64,000 bases of DNA from Hermatobates lingyangjiaoensis (GCA_026182355.1 JAPFBL010000068.1:7539001-7603000), one strand, 5' to 3'. Counted from the first letter of the stretch, positions 19,901 through 32,294 are shown. Made by a program: numbers and translations. The notes: a model not told the origin generated them from the sequence alone.

Positions 19901-21583
19901 TCTTAGTTTCATTGAAGTGATATTCCCATATAAAGAAAAATTACAAAATGTTGTTATTGTTTCCACACTTTCAGTATTTGATTTCCAACTATTTGTGGGT
20001 CTGTCTGGATCAATTTATCATTATTATTTTGTTTTTTTTTTTTAAATTCATGTACAATATTATTTTATGTGGATGGATTAAGAAATTGGTATTTACTAAT
20101 AGATGGTGCAAGTAAACTAAATTAGGTAGTATTCTCCAGCTAGCACTATGTGTCATAGTTTCAAATGATTTAGTAATTTATTATGAAAGAAGTTGTCACT
20201 AATGTTTAAATACGTTTAATATTGTAATGAAGTTGAGAAATCAAGCACGAGGCTGGCGTTAATTATTTATAAAGAAAACATCGTTACATTCTTTGAGGTT
20301 AAGGAGTACTGCTATAATTTTTGCTAAGCAAAGCATGTGTCATTGATGAATTCATTCAGGCGCGAATCTAAGTTTTCATCATTAAGACTATTAAGATGAT
20401 TTCATCATTAATAATCGTCTATTTCCTTGTAGAAAGTTGAGATAAGTGAAGATTTTTTGTATTACCTTAATCAAATTTTAATAATTTAGTCTCTTATTAA
20501 ATATTTCTTTTTCTATTTTAAGATATTATAAAAATAATAAAAATGCATAACAAAAAAAGTTATAGCTCAAAAAAAGTGTTCTTTCTATACAATGTAGAGT
20601 TAGGAGAATACAACGTTCTGGTAGCGCTTGAGCCTAAATGAAGAGACACTTATTTATAAAAACAAAGAAACAAAACAACAATACTTTTATGATTATTTTT
20701 ACACAAGACTTGCCTCTTTTATATAGTTTTACATGGTTGTCATAAGAAAACATATAATTTTTAGTAAATTAAAATAATAAGATATGACCAAGATACTACG
20801 GGATTACAATATTGAAATTATCTTAATTTTTTTTTTGTCAACTTTATTTACAAATATACAACTACGCATATTATGCGTAAAAAGCATATTTAGTAATAGA
20901 TTACACAATGACATCGATGTACATGAGCAAATAATGAAACCCACTGGTTCAACTTGATCTTAAAATTAAAATGAAAATATAAATTACATAGCATGGTCAT
21001 GAGAAATCGAAGTTTAAAGAATTACTTGAAATACTTGTAATTCACGCATTTCAAGATGAAATACGATGATAGAGTCTCGTTAAAGGTCCCTTCTATAAAT
21101 AAACTTGAACAAAGGAATTATATGGAATCAAGCCGGCTGTAAGATATGAAGAGGGCCATTAACATCTAAGTGTGAGTGTTCTCGTGTGAACAGCTACCTT
21201 AACCTAGCGTAACCTACATTGCATTGAAGCCTATATAATACTTCATTAATTGAGTAATATTTCAATAATATATTGTGAAAATAAGACTACATTACAAAAC
21301 TTAAAAAAATATACCGTAAAATTTTCTGCTTTTATGAAAATAACCAAGAATTCAAAGATGTTATTGAAAATTGAATATCATGACTCCTCTCATCTTAAGG
21401 CCTCATTCGACACGACTGCAGCTCGTCATGTCTTGACTTTAATTCACGACTGACTCCTGAAGACGTTTACTTTAGATCTATTATTTCTTTCAAACTTGTT
21501 AACCAAATTATCTGCAATTTCAATATGAAAACGTTTATCACATTTTTTTTAAACAAAAAACCATAACTATTCATATCGCTTTT

Positions 21584-23231
21584 TACTTTACTATAAGTAA
21601 AGTATAGTGATCGTGAAAAAATTCGATCTCGAGATTTTGACGGAATTACATGTTTTGAGGTACCAGAAGTCGTTTTATGACGTTTTTACGATGATGTCTG
21701 TGTGTGTGTGGGTGGGTGGGTGGGTGGGTGCGTGGGTGGGTGCGTGTGTTAGCATTGCTTGTTACCACGCTACGGTCCAGAATCTTTGATGGATCAAGTT
21801 GATATTTTACACAAAAATGGGCCCCATTTAGACGAAGATCCCTATTGTTTGGGAAGAATTATGCATGATGGGAAGGTCACTTTTTTTGCCAAAAACCGTT
21901 TTTTTTAAAACATTTATTTCTCCTAAACGGATAACCCTAGAGTTTTGAAATTTTGACATTATCTTTGAAGTTACAAATGCAACAAACGAAAAATATATTC
22001 AAAATTTTAAGACAACAGGAAATATTTTTTTTTCAATAAAATGTAAAAATTTTGACTTATAATTCAATCTCAAACCTTGTGAGAGCGATACAAGCCATAC
22101 TGTTTGACGGACAAGAATGAAACTATGCCTACAAATAGAACATTATATGGCAAATGAGTTGAGATATTTTTTTTTGAAATTACTTTCGCTAAAGGGGCGT
22201 CAGAGTACGATTTGTGTTTTCAGAAAATGATTTTTTGACGCTAAACGGCTCGTTAAGAAAAAATGAAAATTTGACCAAAAATGGAACAAAAAATTAGCAA
22301 TTCACAAAAAAAAATTGATGAAGTTTCAATTACGGGAAAGAGCAATAACGATATAAAAACTGTTTGTTTATTCTAGACTAAGAGATCACCTGCTATACTT
22401 GTCGAATTTTTTGTATTTTTTTACATTGTTTACATTGACTTAGAAATTTTTTGAGCGAATCCACTGAGATAAAATTGATGTTTCTAATGGAAAAAATGAA
22501 AATATATTATTGACTTATAAGAGATGTAAGAGGAATAATATTGTGCAGGTAAATGATAACACTCATTAAAAAAAAATTCGTATATATGTTATTTGACAAA
22601 GGGGAAGGAAAATGATCTTATTAAATACTAAGAAGCCATAAAATTCCCAGTATAATAATTCTGTTAAAAACCAAAAATGTAAAAGATAATTCAAAATTGA
22701 AATCTTTCGTTTAGAGATTAATAACTGTAATTATCGTACATCTTTAATTAACAAATCACCTTAAAACAACATTTTCTTCGCTGTTTAAGAAGTTTTTCAG
22801 AGAAAAAAAGAGTATTTTACTGTTTCAAATTTGAAAATTTTACATTAATATTCAATGTAGAAGGATGTCAAGTAAACGATGTAAGAAATGTACTGGCTAT
22901 TTGAACAATAGCCATGTTCTCTTGTAGGATACTATTTCGTTTCAAGAAAAGTTCACTTTGGTTTTTCAAAAATGTTATTACTGCTGTAGTTATACTAATG
23001 AAATTATTTGCAAATAATAAATTATTTGTGATGTACAAAAATAAGCTTATAAATTGATATGTCCTTCAATCACTATCTGTACTACCTCAGGTATGACAGG
23101 CTAATAACTATATCCCATTTAGATGTTTACGTTATGCTTAAATGAGACGTTATGTTTTATATACTCAAGAAATTTGACATTAAGTTACTTATAGTAAAGT
23201 AGAGTGTAGGCCACTCCAGATTTTTTTTTTA
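21584..23231. mobile_element. R-family repeat, copy 1 (full length)
   Basis: This is an AT-rich, apparently non-coding element of about 1.64 kb. It begins with the near-palindrome TACTTTACTATAAGTAAAG, then GTGATCGTGAAAAAATTCG, and has an internal (TG)n(GGTG)n tract. It ends CTTATAGTAAAGTAGAGTG, GCCACTCCAGA and poly-T. The word CTTTACTATAAGTAA at the 5' end recurs inverted at the 3' end, so it may be a non-autonomous DNA transposon. I recognise no protein in it. Copies at 42415, 44795 and 50933 are closely similar. Confidence 0.8.
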
Positions 23232-25554
23232 TGTCTTTGCCAACAAAATAAATATAATCAGAACCATTACATGAATGTGATAAGGTGTGGCCTAATAGTT
23301 ATTTTTGCTGGATAGCTATCATGACATGAGTCACATCAGAATTCGTTGAACTGTAGATGTTGTGATCAAAGTTAGACAGAGCAAACATCTTCAAGGATAA
23401 TTATGGAAACGGAAAAAGTACTGAAAAGAAACTTGTTAATTATTAAATGTGTATAATAATACTGGTATAATATATATATGTACCATACTAAAAAATTCAG
23501 AAATATCACTGAGGTGTTTTATTCAAAATAGCTGGTTTTTCTCAGTCTCATTCATACTGATGCAAGTGAAATGGTGTATCTGGTGTGGTATTGAACTGGA
23601 AGGGAGGCATAAATGATAGTTTAAAAGACCTAAAGAGCAAGGAAAGGGAAGGAAGAGATATCAGGAAAAAATAAGTAAAAGTTATATGCTGAAAATGGAA
23701 CCAACTAAAAGGACCAATATGGAAATGAACTATTTGAAGAGTTTAAAACTAATAACTCTATGATACTAACAGTGGGTCTTGAAGGATTTTCTCTTTTTTA
23801 TGGATTTTGACAACCTCATTCAGATAGGGTAGAGAAGGGGATATTGATGAAAAATACCGCTGGTATTAAACTTTTATTTTTTAAAATTAACTCTAATTTT
23901 TTGTTGTTATTAAAAGTAGAAGTTTTATTCCCTGAGACTCAGAAATGGAACTAAGATCATTAATCAAAACCACTGATTTTGTCAGAGTCACAATCTAGCT
24001 TGAGGAAGTAAAATTAGATATCTGGTGTGGTATAGAGAATGGATGGAGACAAGAGAGGTATTTTAAAGCACCTAAATCGCAAGGAAAGAAAACAAGCAGG
24101 GTAAACAAAGGAGTTCAGAAAATATAAGTAAAACGCCATCTTCTAGTTGATAATCCTGGTAGACAAGACTATTGATTTCGTAAATGCTGAAATTAAATTC
24201 TATAAATTGTTAGTAATTTTTAAAGTATTTGAAGTATTTTTAATTAATGAAGGCTCTATAATATCTCTTTACAACATCGAGCTAGCCTAAATGATTATTT
24301 ATATGAAAGAATGAAAGTAAACCAGTAATTTATTTATATTATACAAATGCTAAGATCGACGTAGTGATATGTTACGTTTAGATTGAAGAACACGTCTTCT
24401 GGGACTATTAAGATAATACATTTTTGAATAAAAGTCTAATAACGCATATATGAGTTGGCAATTAATAATGAATAATATGAAGTAAAACTGCTTCAGAAAT
24501 TCTCCGAGGTTTATCGAAGGTTTATATTCTTTTTGGCTGGAATATAAGAAATAGAAAATACAACTAGCAGACTTCAATAATACATCAAGAACAGAAACAC
24601 CAACTTCATCTTTATATCGAGCCTTACTTGAAATTAAGCACAGTCGTGATCGGTCCAAATGACTGTTACAAAGTGCTTTAAACCCTAACGGTTATTTGAC
24701 CCCCTTAAGCTTCTTTTTAGTCCTACTTTCACGTGATAAGGTCATGTGACAAAAATTATTAAGATATAAGCTTTAGTTTGTGTTTTTGTATTTATTATTT
24801 AGTCATATGAAATTTTTGTTTTCTATTACTTCAAATTTAGAATGTTAATTTCAGTTTCACTTAATATAAATGTGTAGCATAGTTTTACTTCAGTGTGAAT
24901 ATTGGAAAAGAGAAGTTTCTCAAGTTTAGAAAATTGGATAAAGGACTTAATGGATGGATAAGAAGAACAGGGATTCCAATTGAGCGAACGTATTTAGCAA
25001 TGTAATGAAATGGGAGAGGTAGGAAATGCGATAAATAGCAAATGTCAATATTTCATAACTTTTGATAGGAGTGTAGAGGATTCATTAAATATGATGATAT
25101 GGACACACATGAAACATATGAATAGGAACTAAATAAACCTGAACATTGCAATAAATAATTGTAATAGCAGCAGACAAATGTTTATAATTGAGACTCTAAT
25201 CCAGAACCGATCATAATCCATCTTGTCTTTAAAAGCACTTACCATCTTTATTTCTAACTATACCTTGTCTATTACTTCTTATTATCTATCAATACTTTTA
25301 TTTTAACGCTAACTACTGTCTAAATTTTTATTTTCTTTCTAAATTAATTTACCTTTCATGGTTCTTTATTACATTCAAATACAAAAACAATTTTCTTTTT
25401 TCATGTATTTGACTGTTTTATTAATTTTGTCTAACATGTCATTTAGCCAGCTCCTTTTCTACATAAACTCTGTCAGCAGGAAGTTCGTTCATAGAATCGA
25501 ATCTCTCAGTCTGAAGATCGTGAATGCCGAGACTGCGGTTAGCTTTAATTATAC

Positions 25555-25748
25555 ATGTTTAAAAGGTCTGCTGCCTATTTGTAAGTATAGGCAAGTTCGG
25601 TGCGTCTACAACGTGCTTGTTTTCCGTTTCTCTTTTCTCCTGAAGACGGATTGCCAGTCTTCAAATTTTTACAAAATGGCCAAATGGCCAAATTTTTACA
25701 AACTTTGAGTTTGTAAATATGTTTCTTTACTTTGTGTGTTATTCTTCT
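25555..25748 (+). ncRNA. family E2 hammerhead-like single arm
   Basis: Around 25640-25665 the order is TTTTCTC, CTGAAGA, CGGATTGCC, AGTCTTCAAATTTTT. The tail TTGAGTTTGTAA...TTTCTTTACT matches the right arm at 12108-12187. AAATGGCCAAATGGCCAAAT is a small local duplication. The mariner inserted just after this module. Confidence 0.45.
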
Positions 25749-25763
25749 TCGAACTCTGACATA

Positions 25764-26688
25764 CGAGGTGTGTAAATAGAGTAGTGAGACTGATTTTTTT
25801 TAAATTTTCTATTCAAATATAATTACAATGTGATATTGTCACCTTCAAAATAGTTCCCTTCGGAAGCCACACAGCGCTGGAGACGGTCCTTCCAATCATT
25901 GTAGCATTGCTGGAACTCGGATTCTGGAATGGCCTTCAGCTGGTCGGTTACAGCAGTTTGTATGTTTTGTAGTGTCCCGAAATGAGTTCCCTTGAGGTGA
26001 TTTTTCAATCTCGGGAAGAGGAAAAAGTGATAAAGACTCAAGTCTGGTGAATAAGGAGGCTGAGGAGCAACAGGAATGTTTTTACTGGCCAAAAACTCGT
26101 TTATTGAGATGGCAGTGTGACAGGGCGCGTTGTCGTGATGCAACACCCACTTGTCTTTGATGTTTGGCCGCACACGAAGGACTCTTTTTCGTAGTCTTTC
26201 AAGGACCTCACGGTAGAAGTGCTGATTAACCGTTTGGCCTTGTGGCACAAACTCTTTGTGGACGATTCCTGTTGACATTTTCATCGGTGTTTGCACTTGA
26301 AGGCCTTCCGCTTCGTGGTTCATCTTCAATCGACTCTCTTCCTTCTGAAAATTCCTTAAACCACCGAAAAACCTGTGCCCTTGATAAAACACGTTCTCCA
26401 TAGGCCTCCTGAAGTTTTTCAAAAGTTTCGGTTGCATTATGTCCAAGTCTGAAGCAAAATTTGATTGCACACCGCTGCTCAACTTTGAGGTCACTCATTT
26501 TTAAAACGCTCAAGAAAAAACCATTTCACGAAAACCAACGCTACGGACAAACAAATGACTATGGCGAGTTCAGATTCATACTGGAGGCGCATCACACGTG
26601 CACCTGACGCTACTCAAGGCCACGCGTCTCCAGCGTTGCCAGATCGAAAGCGACGTTGCCAGTCTCACTACTTTATTTACACACCTCG
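25764..26688 (-). mobile_element. mariner element with internal deletion
   Basis: The 925-bp element is bounded by 30-bp inverted repeats with one mismatch (CGAGGTGTGTAAATA...GTGAGACTG) and a TA duplication (25762-25763 and 26689-26690). Intact mariners are about 1.3 kb. The missing 0.35-0.4 kb lies between the DNA-binding and catalytic parts of the transposase. The transposase lies on the minus strand. Confidence 0.95.
25823..26498 (-). pseudogene. mariner transposase, deleted and frameshifted
   Basis: Translation from the ATG at 26498 gives an N-terminal helix-turn-helix region (MSDLKVEQRCAIKFCFRLG, then LSRAQVFRWFKEF and EDEPRSGRPS). The frame is lost at about 26250 through a deletion that also removes the first catalytic Asp. 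In another frame the C-terminal half resumes at STGIVHKEFVPQGQTVN and runs to the stop at 25823. The second catalytic Asp is present in LHHDNAPCHT. In the third motif, which normally reads SPDLAPxD, the final Asp is His (SPDLSLYH). The protein cannot be active for three independent reasons. Only its ends could still be mobilised in trans. Confidence 0.95.
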
Positions 26689-26812
26689 TATATATAAATA
26701 AAATTTAAAAAAACTAAGCTAAAGACCGCTTAAGATGTTTGAGTATTTATACGTTGGTTTTTTCATTGTTTGTGTTGAATATTCTAGCCAGTGGCCTTTA
26801 CGACTGTTTCAG

Positions 26813-26931
26813 AGGCACCAGTCGTGCTCAGTAAGCCTCATCTACTCGACGCTGATGAGGCGTACACAAGTCAAATCATTGGACTTCATCCAGACCCAGA
26901 CAAACATAACAGCTACATTGATGTTCATCCA
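26813..26931 (+). CDS. CD36/scavenger receptor class B, internal exon 3 of window
   Basis: The first two bases complete a CAG (Gln) codon, giving SCLQAPVVLSKPHLLDAD, which matches the family pattern C-x(3-4)-A-P-x(3)-S-x-P-H. It continues GLHPDPDKHNSYIDVHP, the conserved GLxPxxxxHxxxxDxxP block. I chose the acceptor CTGTTTCAG at 26804-26812 over an earlier AG (26792), because it keeps the spacing after the last cysteine close to the family norm. The donor is CCA before GTCAGT and the exon ends in phase 0. It sits only 124 bases after the mariner insertion. Confidence 0.85.
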
Positions 26932-28215
26932 GTCAGTCCACATTTATTTGCTTAATATAACTGAAAAATAAAAATTATTTTGTCTTTTTTTTATAATACA
27001 TTTATTTACTTTAAATGATTAATTTTGTTAGATTTCACACATGTCATTTCAATTTTATAATAAGATGTAAGGATTAATTTTTAGGATGTAAGGAGTAATT
27101 GTCAAGTACTTATACAAACAGAGATGAGGTCATAGAAACCTGAACACTCTTACGTTTTCTTTTCCGTTCCACATGTTTTGTTCCTTGCTCTTTTTTCTAG
27201 ATGGGGACTGTTGTACGTGAATACATTTTGAAGACTCCATCTTCTGCGAAAGATTGTTAGAATCAAAAATCGGTTGAGGAGAGAAGAAGTGATGCATCGC
27301 AAGTCTGTGCAGATTCTTGCTAATAATAATAAATACATCATTGTAATGCTGCCAAACAGATATAATTTAAAACTGAGATGAGTTAAAGTCATTCAAACGG
27401 ATGGCTCAGGACTCTTTAGTTATATATTTAAAGCTTATAAATTGGAAATGGAAGATGTAGACATTGTGAGGAGGTCAAAGGGGGGTGAAAGAGAAATGAG
27501 AGGGAAAGAGAGAGAAGAGCAGAGATTTGCTCTGCGAAATCAAGTCCAAAGTAAATTCTTGAATACTCTATATTTTTCTGCGATAATGCTCTGGTAAAAA
27601 TAAGAAACCTTACTACTGTACAAAGATTTGAGCGTGCAGAGAAAGAGAGAATATTTTATCCAATTTTTTCACAAGTTTTTTTTATTGTATTTAAGAACTC
27701 TATATCAGAACTAAAATTCCATAGCTCTCAACAAATCTGAAACAGTAAATTTTTATATTTCAGACAGTCTCTCCATCGTTTTTTTTTTCTCCACATGTTG
27801 ATAAATCAGTTTTACTTTCAGCGCTTTTTTTCTAGAAGAATATAAGAATTTACAAGAAACTAATTAAGTGTATTCGAGTGATATGGTTTCATTTTCAAAG
27901 TTAGCTTATTGTGACATCTATCTTGCAGAAAATTTGCATTGATCTTTCTATTAATAATGCTATTAAGATTCTTTTATCTGGAATTCACTATAGACAACTC
28001 CTTCATTTCTTTATAACTCAATGATCTCCAAACATGATTTTGTATATTTTTATTTTAACATTAAAGTCTTTTGAGAAGTGAAAACGGTCAGGATATACGG
28101 GAGTATATCTGATTTGAGCTATATATTAATTGTAAAAGGTAATTTGTTCAAATATATTTTCCAACAGAATGATTAAAAAATCTGGATCATTTATAGAAAT
28201 TGTTGTTTATTTCAG
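26932..28215 (+). other. receptor intron 3 of window
   Basis: The intron begins GTCAGT and ends TTTATTTCAG. It is plain AT-rich sequence with a purine-rich patch at about 27475-27530. I saw no gene or clear repeat. Confidence 0.75.
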
Positions 28216-28341
28216 CTGACAGGCATACCAATTGAAGGTTTCCAGAATATACAAGTAAACCTCAAGGGCAACAGCTATTCGGGTGTCAAGCCCTTGCAAC
28301 ACTTGCGAGACACTGTTTATCCTTTGTTTTGGCTTTCTGAG
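28216..28341 (+). CDS. CD36/scavenger receptor class B, internal exon 4 of window
   Basis: This 42-codon exon is in phase 0 at both ends. It reads LTGIPIEGFQNIQVNL, the family's conserved P-x-TG-IP block that follows DVHP in the previous exon. It then runs through GVKPLQHL to DTVYPLFWLSE, matching the family's VxPxxWxxE segment shortly before the second membrane helix. The acceptor is TTTATTTCAG and the donor is GAG before GTAATT. Confidence 0.93.
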
Positions 28342-30073
28342 GTAATTAGATTTGTTTATATATATATATATATAATACATGGTATATTATACTATACATT
28401 ACATTATATTATTTATCTTACATGTACAGTACTCATATTATACTGCACTGTACATTCAATCGCATGCACAATATAGGGGAGTTGTGTTGATGCAGGGTTT
28501 CATTAGCTGTGACAGTCAGTGAAGAATCAAATAAATCCTGTTGTGAACGTTCCTTGAAGAAAATACTCACTGAATCCAAATTAAATCCTAATATAGGAAG
28601 TTGTAATTTTTTATGTTCTTTATTTTAATAATTTATGGAATTTATACAAGTTTATTAATATTTTGGTTACGCATTATACTGATACTACCTATGTAGTCCT
28701 AAAGGTATCTCAGAAGAAATAATTTTACCTGATTTATTTGTTCCATGTCCATTAATTTTGAATTTGAATTAATCATTGGCTGTATAGTGTAATAAAAAGT
28801 TTTAAATTAATTTACCTCACACTTCGCAAATATTTCGTTAAAACTTCGACATTCAGTGATTTTGAACACATCTAATGAAGAAAAGCAGTTTGCATTGTTT
28901 CAAATGTAAAAATTATAGTATGCTTCTTTGAATCGCCAGCAATCAAGTGAAGTTTCAATCTCCTGGCTACTTTTGTTGTAGTCAACCCCATGTACTTAGA
29001 GCAAGCTTTTACCCCCTGCAGTATTGTAATCGTATACTGAAGCACTAGGATATCCTTCTTCAGACTGTTTCTATTATAAGGCTAATTCGACTGTTTTCAG
29101 AAGTAGGTTTTATGTAAGAATAAACAATCCTTTGTACGACCTCCTCATCTTACCAGTATCTGTGTTCATATAGGCCTGTTAGTACAATTTATTTCCTCAT
29201 TTGGAATTATTATTTGGATTGTTACTGGCACTCTTCCCGTGCTATTTCTCTCTATATTGTACTTTATAGTTTTTTGGTAATTCCTTATTTAAATAACAAG
29301 TAATTATTAATGATTGAGTAGTTCTCTTCGATATATTATAGTTGGTTCATGGATCGTTTTCCAGTCACTACAATTTGATAGGGCACTTACAACCTAGACT
29401 GAAATTGCAACGCCATTAATGTGATGATACATAATACTTTCTGGCGAGAAGCAAGAGACCTCCTTGAAAAAAAAAAATTCAAGAAACGTTGAAATTAAAT
29501 GAAATGATAGATCTATTGAGGAGAGATGGTGAAGTGAAGTAAGGTATAATAGAGAGGTGAAGTAAGAAAACATGATTGAGGTGAAGTACTACAAAAATTA
29601 GTAAACTGATGCATTACAAGTTAAAAGTATGAATCATTATCACTACTAACCTAAATGGAATAATAGGTATTATGTATTTTAAAACCCACGTCCAGATGTA
29701 TGTACTAAAGCCGTGAAGATGTATGTATGTATGAGGACCGTGAAGGAAGAAATTTACCATTGAGCCTCATACCTACTTACCTTCCAACAAAAGGAAGTGA
29801 AAGCAGGACATTAACATGAAAACAGTGTTGTCTCAAAAACGAACCGCTAGTGACATAGAAAGTTGCGAATGACCGTTCTACTTGAAAGTATAGAGAGTGC
29901 TTGCATGTCAGCGCTCTTACAACTTCATGCTTGTCGAACAACAGTTCTATTCTCATTCAAGGTCAATGTCAGCTTATATATATATACCTAAGGTTTTAAA
30001 AATAAATATTAAAATCTAAATCATCGTTTAAACTACTGTAAGCGATTCTGAAGCAGGTCTAAGGACATTTACG

Positions 30074-30114
30074 GTTGACTGACGAGGACCATGTTACAGT
30101 CCTCGTCAATCAAC
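30074..30114. repeat. strong hairpin, 16-bp stem
   Basis: GTTGACTGACGAGGAC pairs with GTCCTCGTCAATCAAC across a 9-base loop with one mismatch. It contains the words TGACGA and CGTCA. It is not part of any family described here. Confidence 0.75.
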
Positions 30115-30339
30115 TTAAAAGTTTAAGTTTAAGAAACAAGAACTGTTTCTTGGTTGAATAATCTTAGTCAAATTTCAGCATATCTTACCACAATATTTCC
30201 CTTAATACATAATGAATTTATACAGTTCGGTATTAGCTTTATGAATACATATATAATTCATGAATCAATGTAATTTACTGATATTTTGTTTTGCTTTGAT
30301 TTTCAAACACCTTAAATAAAGAGTTTTTATTTGGACCAA

Positions 30340-30398
30340 ATAATTTCCAATATTTGACATGTTTCAACCGTTTACCAGTGATCCTCAGGACATGATTA
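30340..30398 (-). ncRNA. hammerhead-like module, ACATGT type
   Basis: The minus strand reads CATGTC, CTGAGGA, TCACTGGTAAACGGTT, GAAA, CATGT, C, AAATATTGG. The core boxes match (N7 is G), stem II has AC-type pairing at its base, stem III is ACATGT, and H17 is C. It resembles the PLE-end module at 7730. Confidence 0.45.
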
Positions 30399-31274
30399 TC
30401 ATCCCTAATTAACACTCCTCTCATTCTATTTCTCTTTTATATAATTCATCTAGAAGGCATTAAAGTTTAAAGAGATTAAGAAAGTAATCCAAATAGTATC
30501 AGGGATTGACTAAAAAAACTTTTTTTGAAGTAGATGGTAAGAACATTTTTAAAATCCTGTTACTGTTTTTGGATTATTTATTCATCATTTTGTTTGTTTT
30601 TTGTTTTTTTTTGTACGAGATGCGCTTCTACAACTGGTGATTTCCAATCCATAGTGATTTCTTTATTAATTAATTTAGAATCATTGAAATTGTTTTTGCC
30701 TGGATTAATAGAATTTTTTAGTTTATTTTCCGATATACATATGTTTTATGTTTTTGATGCCCTGATATTATGTGTATAGTGACTCTGATTAGTAGTTATT
30801 CAGATTAACAAATGTTTGCTGTTTCACAGTTCTGGTAATGCATCTCCAGACGTACGTATTTGGTAATAACAATTTCGGTTCAAATTATTCGCGAACTAAC
30901 TTCATAATACTAATCGAATTTTACGTAAAAGTTACAGTCAGCTCTGGGTTTTCTCACCGCCACAATGTAGACGCCTATCTCTCCGATATTTCCACATGCC
31001 CCTTATCTAATGTTTTTATCTCCTTCGTCCCATAAAGAGCAGTTTATATTTTAATTTCAGATTTCATTTTCAAGCGACCCTGAAACTCGCAATTTAGAAT
31101 CAATCTATACACATAATCATGTCATGAAACCATATATAATGGATTCTGGTAACTCGAAAACATGAAATCCATATTTTCAAATTGAAATAATATAACCAAA
31201 TATGATTTATTTAGATGTTTAATTTTCAATATTATTCCTCTGTGAGTTTTATTAATGATTTTTTTTTTCTACAG

Positions 31275-31439
31275 GGAGTTATTTTGGGTGATGATCAAAT
31301 AGATCTAATCAAAAACCAGTTGCTTAAAGTACTCAATATTACAGAAATTGTTAAGTGGGTGATAATTGGCTTTGGAATATTTGCTGGAATTCTTGGCCTA
31401 ACAATGGGCTTTATCAGATTCTATGGCCTGTTTCCTTAA
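31275..31439 (+). CDS. CD36/scavenger receptor class B, last exon
   Basis: The final 54 codons begin in phase 0 after CTACAG and end at TAA (31437-31439). After an amphipathic stretch (DDQIDLIKNQLLKVLNIT, with a possible glycosylation site NIT) comes a hydrophobic helix at exon residues 29-47 (VIIGFGIFAGILGLTMGFI). This is the C-terminal membrane anchor typical of the family. Only a seven-residue tail, RFYGLFP, follows, shorter than the tails of many relatives, and no lysosomal di-leucine signal is seen. A cell-surface location is therefore plausible but not shown. Together with the other four exons, 272 residues of the receptor are present. Confidence 0.92.
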   Translation, partial: GVILGDDQIDLIKNQLLKVLNITEIVKWVIIGFGIFAGILGLTMGFIRFYGLFP

Positions 31440-31534
31440 TTGTTTTAACAGTTAAACTTTTTTATATATAATATCATTATAATTATATTATTATAATAAA
31501 TTAGATGATAAAACAAATAACAAAAATCTGCATG

Positions 31535-31540
31535 AATAAA
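31535..31540 (+). terminator. candidate polyadenylation signal of the receptor gene
   Basis: AATAAA lies 96 bases after the receptor stop codon. An overlapping weaker candidate occurs near 31497. A (TA)n run begins at 31577. Confidence 0.5.
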
Positions 31541-31576
31541 ATTCAGAAAAGTTTATGTTTTGCTTTGAATGTCATT

Positions 31577-31577
31577 A

Positions 31578-31608
<31 letters not shown>

Positions 31609-31610
31609 GC
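31577..31610. repeat. (TA)n microsatellite
   Basis: A TA-rich run lies downstream of the receptor gene. From here to 32250 I see only AT-rich sequence with two further TA runs (about 31820-31905, 32110-32130). Confidence 0.85.
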
Positions 31611-32252
31611 AACTACAATAAATATGTGTTATCTCAATAAAAAAAATTACCAAATATCACAAGAAAAATGGAACAGCTCTTAGTTCGTGTTCAAAGAACT
31701 CAATAGCAAATTGTTTTTGCTCATTCAGTGGCTTTTTGACAATAAGATATCCCTAAAACCTTAGACAATTCCCAAATTAACTTTGACAGAGAAAAATAAA
31801 TAATATTCAGAGTTTAAAGAATAATAGATATATATAATGTATAAACATTGTATATGTTTATATATGTCTATACATTATATATATATATATACATATATAT
31901 ATCGTTAAAATTCACAGCACTATCTGTGTTCATACTTCAATGCTGGTCTGCTTTATTCATCGTACTATTTTCCTACTTTGGATTACTTTCCTTTGGGCTT
32001 ACTCCAGCCAATAGGAAAGTAGTCCATGATTAGATCAGTATTAATGTCGTGAACAGAAGCTACTTGAATTTTAACGAGATACGTTTTTACAAATAATTGC
32101 TGTTTTCTTATAGCTATATATATATGTTCTATTGAAAACTATGCCTATTTCTAGTCTAACACCTTTTCAGATTAATTTTTCCAATTTTCTAACCTCTGAC
32201 TTCCGTATGTTCGGGACAAGATATATCAGTTCTCTAAAATTTTTATTCCAGT

Positions 32253-32294
32253 ACTCCAACATGTTTTGGTCATCATTGACCATTCTCAATAAAT
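32253..32294 (-). ncRNA. degraded hammerhead-like module
   Basis: The minus strand reads TTGAGAA, TGGTCAATGATGACC, AAAACATGTTGG. The hairpin GGTCA/TGACC is strong and the ACATGT word is kept. C3 and G12 are mutated, so it should be inactive. Confidence 0.35.

Larger units (their letters stand above)
7090..26812 (+). other. receptor intron 2 of window (19.7 kb) hosting the lysozyme gene
   Basis: The donor GTGAGT and the acceptor CTGTTTCAG delimit this intron, which carries the lysozyme gene and most of the small mobile elements. Stretches where I see nothing beyond plain AT-rich sequence are about 8761-9659, 10134-11930, 15870-16480, 17250-18120, 18590-19560, 19900-21580 and 24135-25550. At 23500-24130 two loosely similar segments share the words TATCTGGTGTGGTAT and AAGGAAAG; they look like an old divergent duplication. 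Confidence 0.7.
28342..31274 (+). other. receptor intron 4 of window
   Basis: The intron begins GTAATT and ends TTTTTTTTCTACAG. It holds a short (TA)n run, a strong hairpin (30074-30114) and a hammerhead-like module on the minus strand (30346-30396). Otherwise it is AT-rich sequence without recognised genes. Confidence 0.75.

Noticed and set aside
21607..21789. Frame starting MIVKKFDLEILTELHVL found in several R copies
   Set aside because: It runs through the variable TG/GGTG tract, differs in length from copy to copy, and shows no known domain. It recurs only because the R repeat is repeated.
24350..24658. 102-codon minus-strand frame
   Set aside because: It looks loosely protein-like but matches no family I know and has no supporting signals.
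26226..26513. Mariner N-terminal frame starting upstream at TTG
   Set aside because: MSDLKVEQRC from the ATG at 26498 matches the normal mariner start. The upstream five codons are untranslated.
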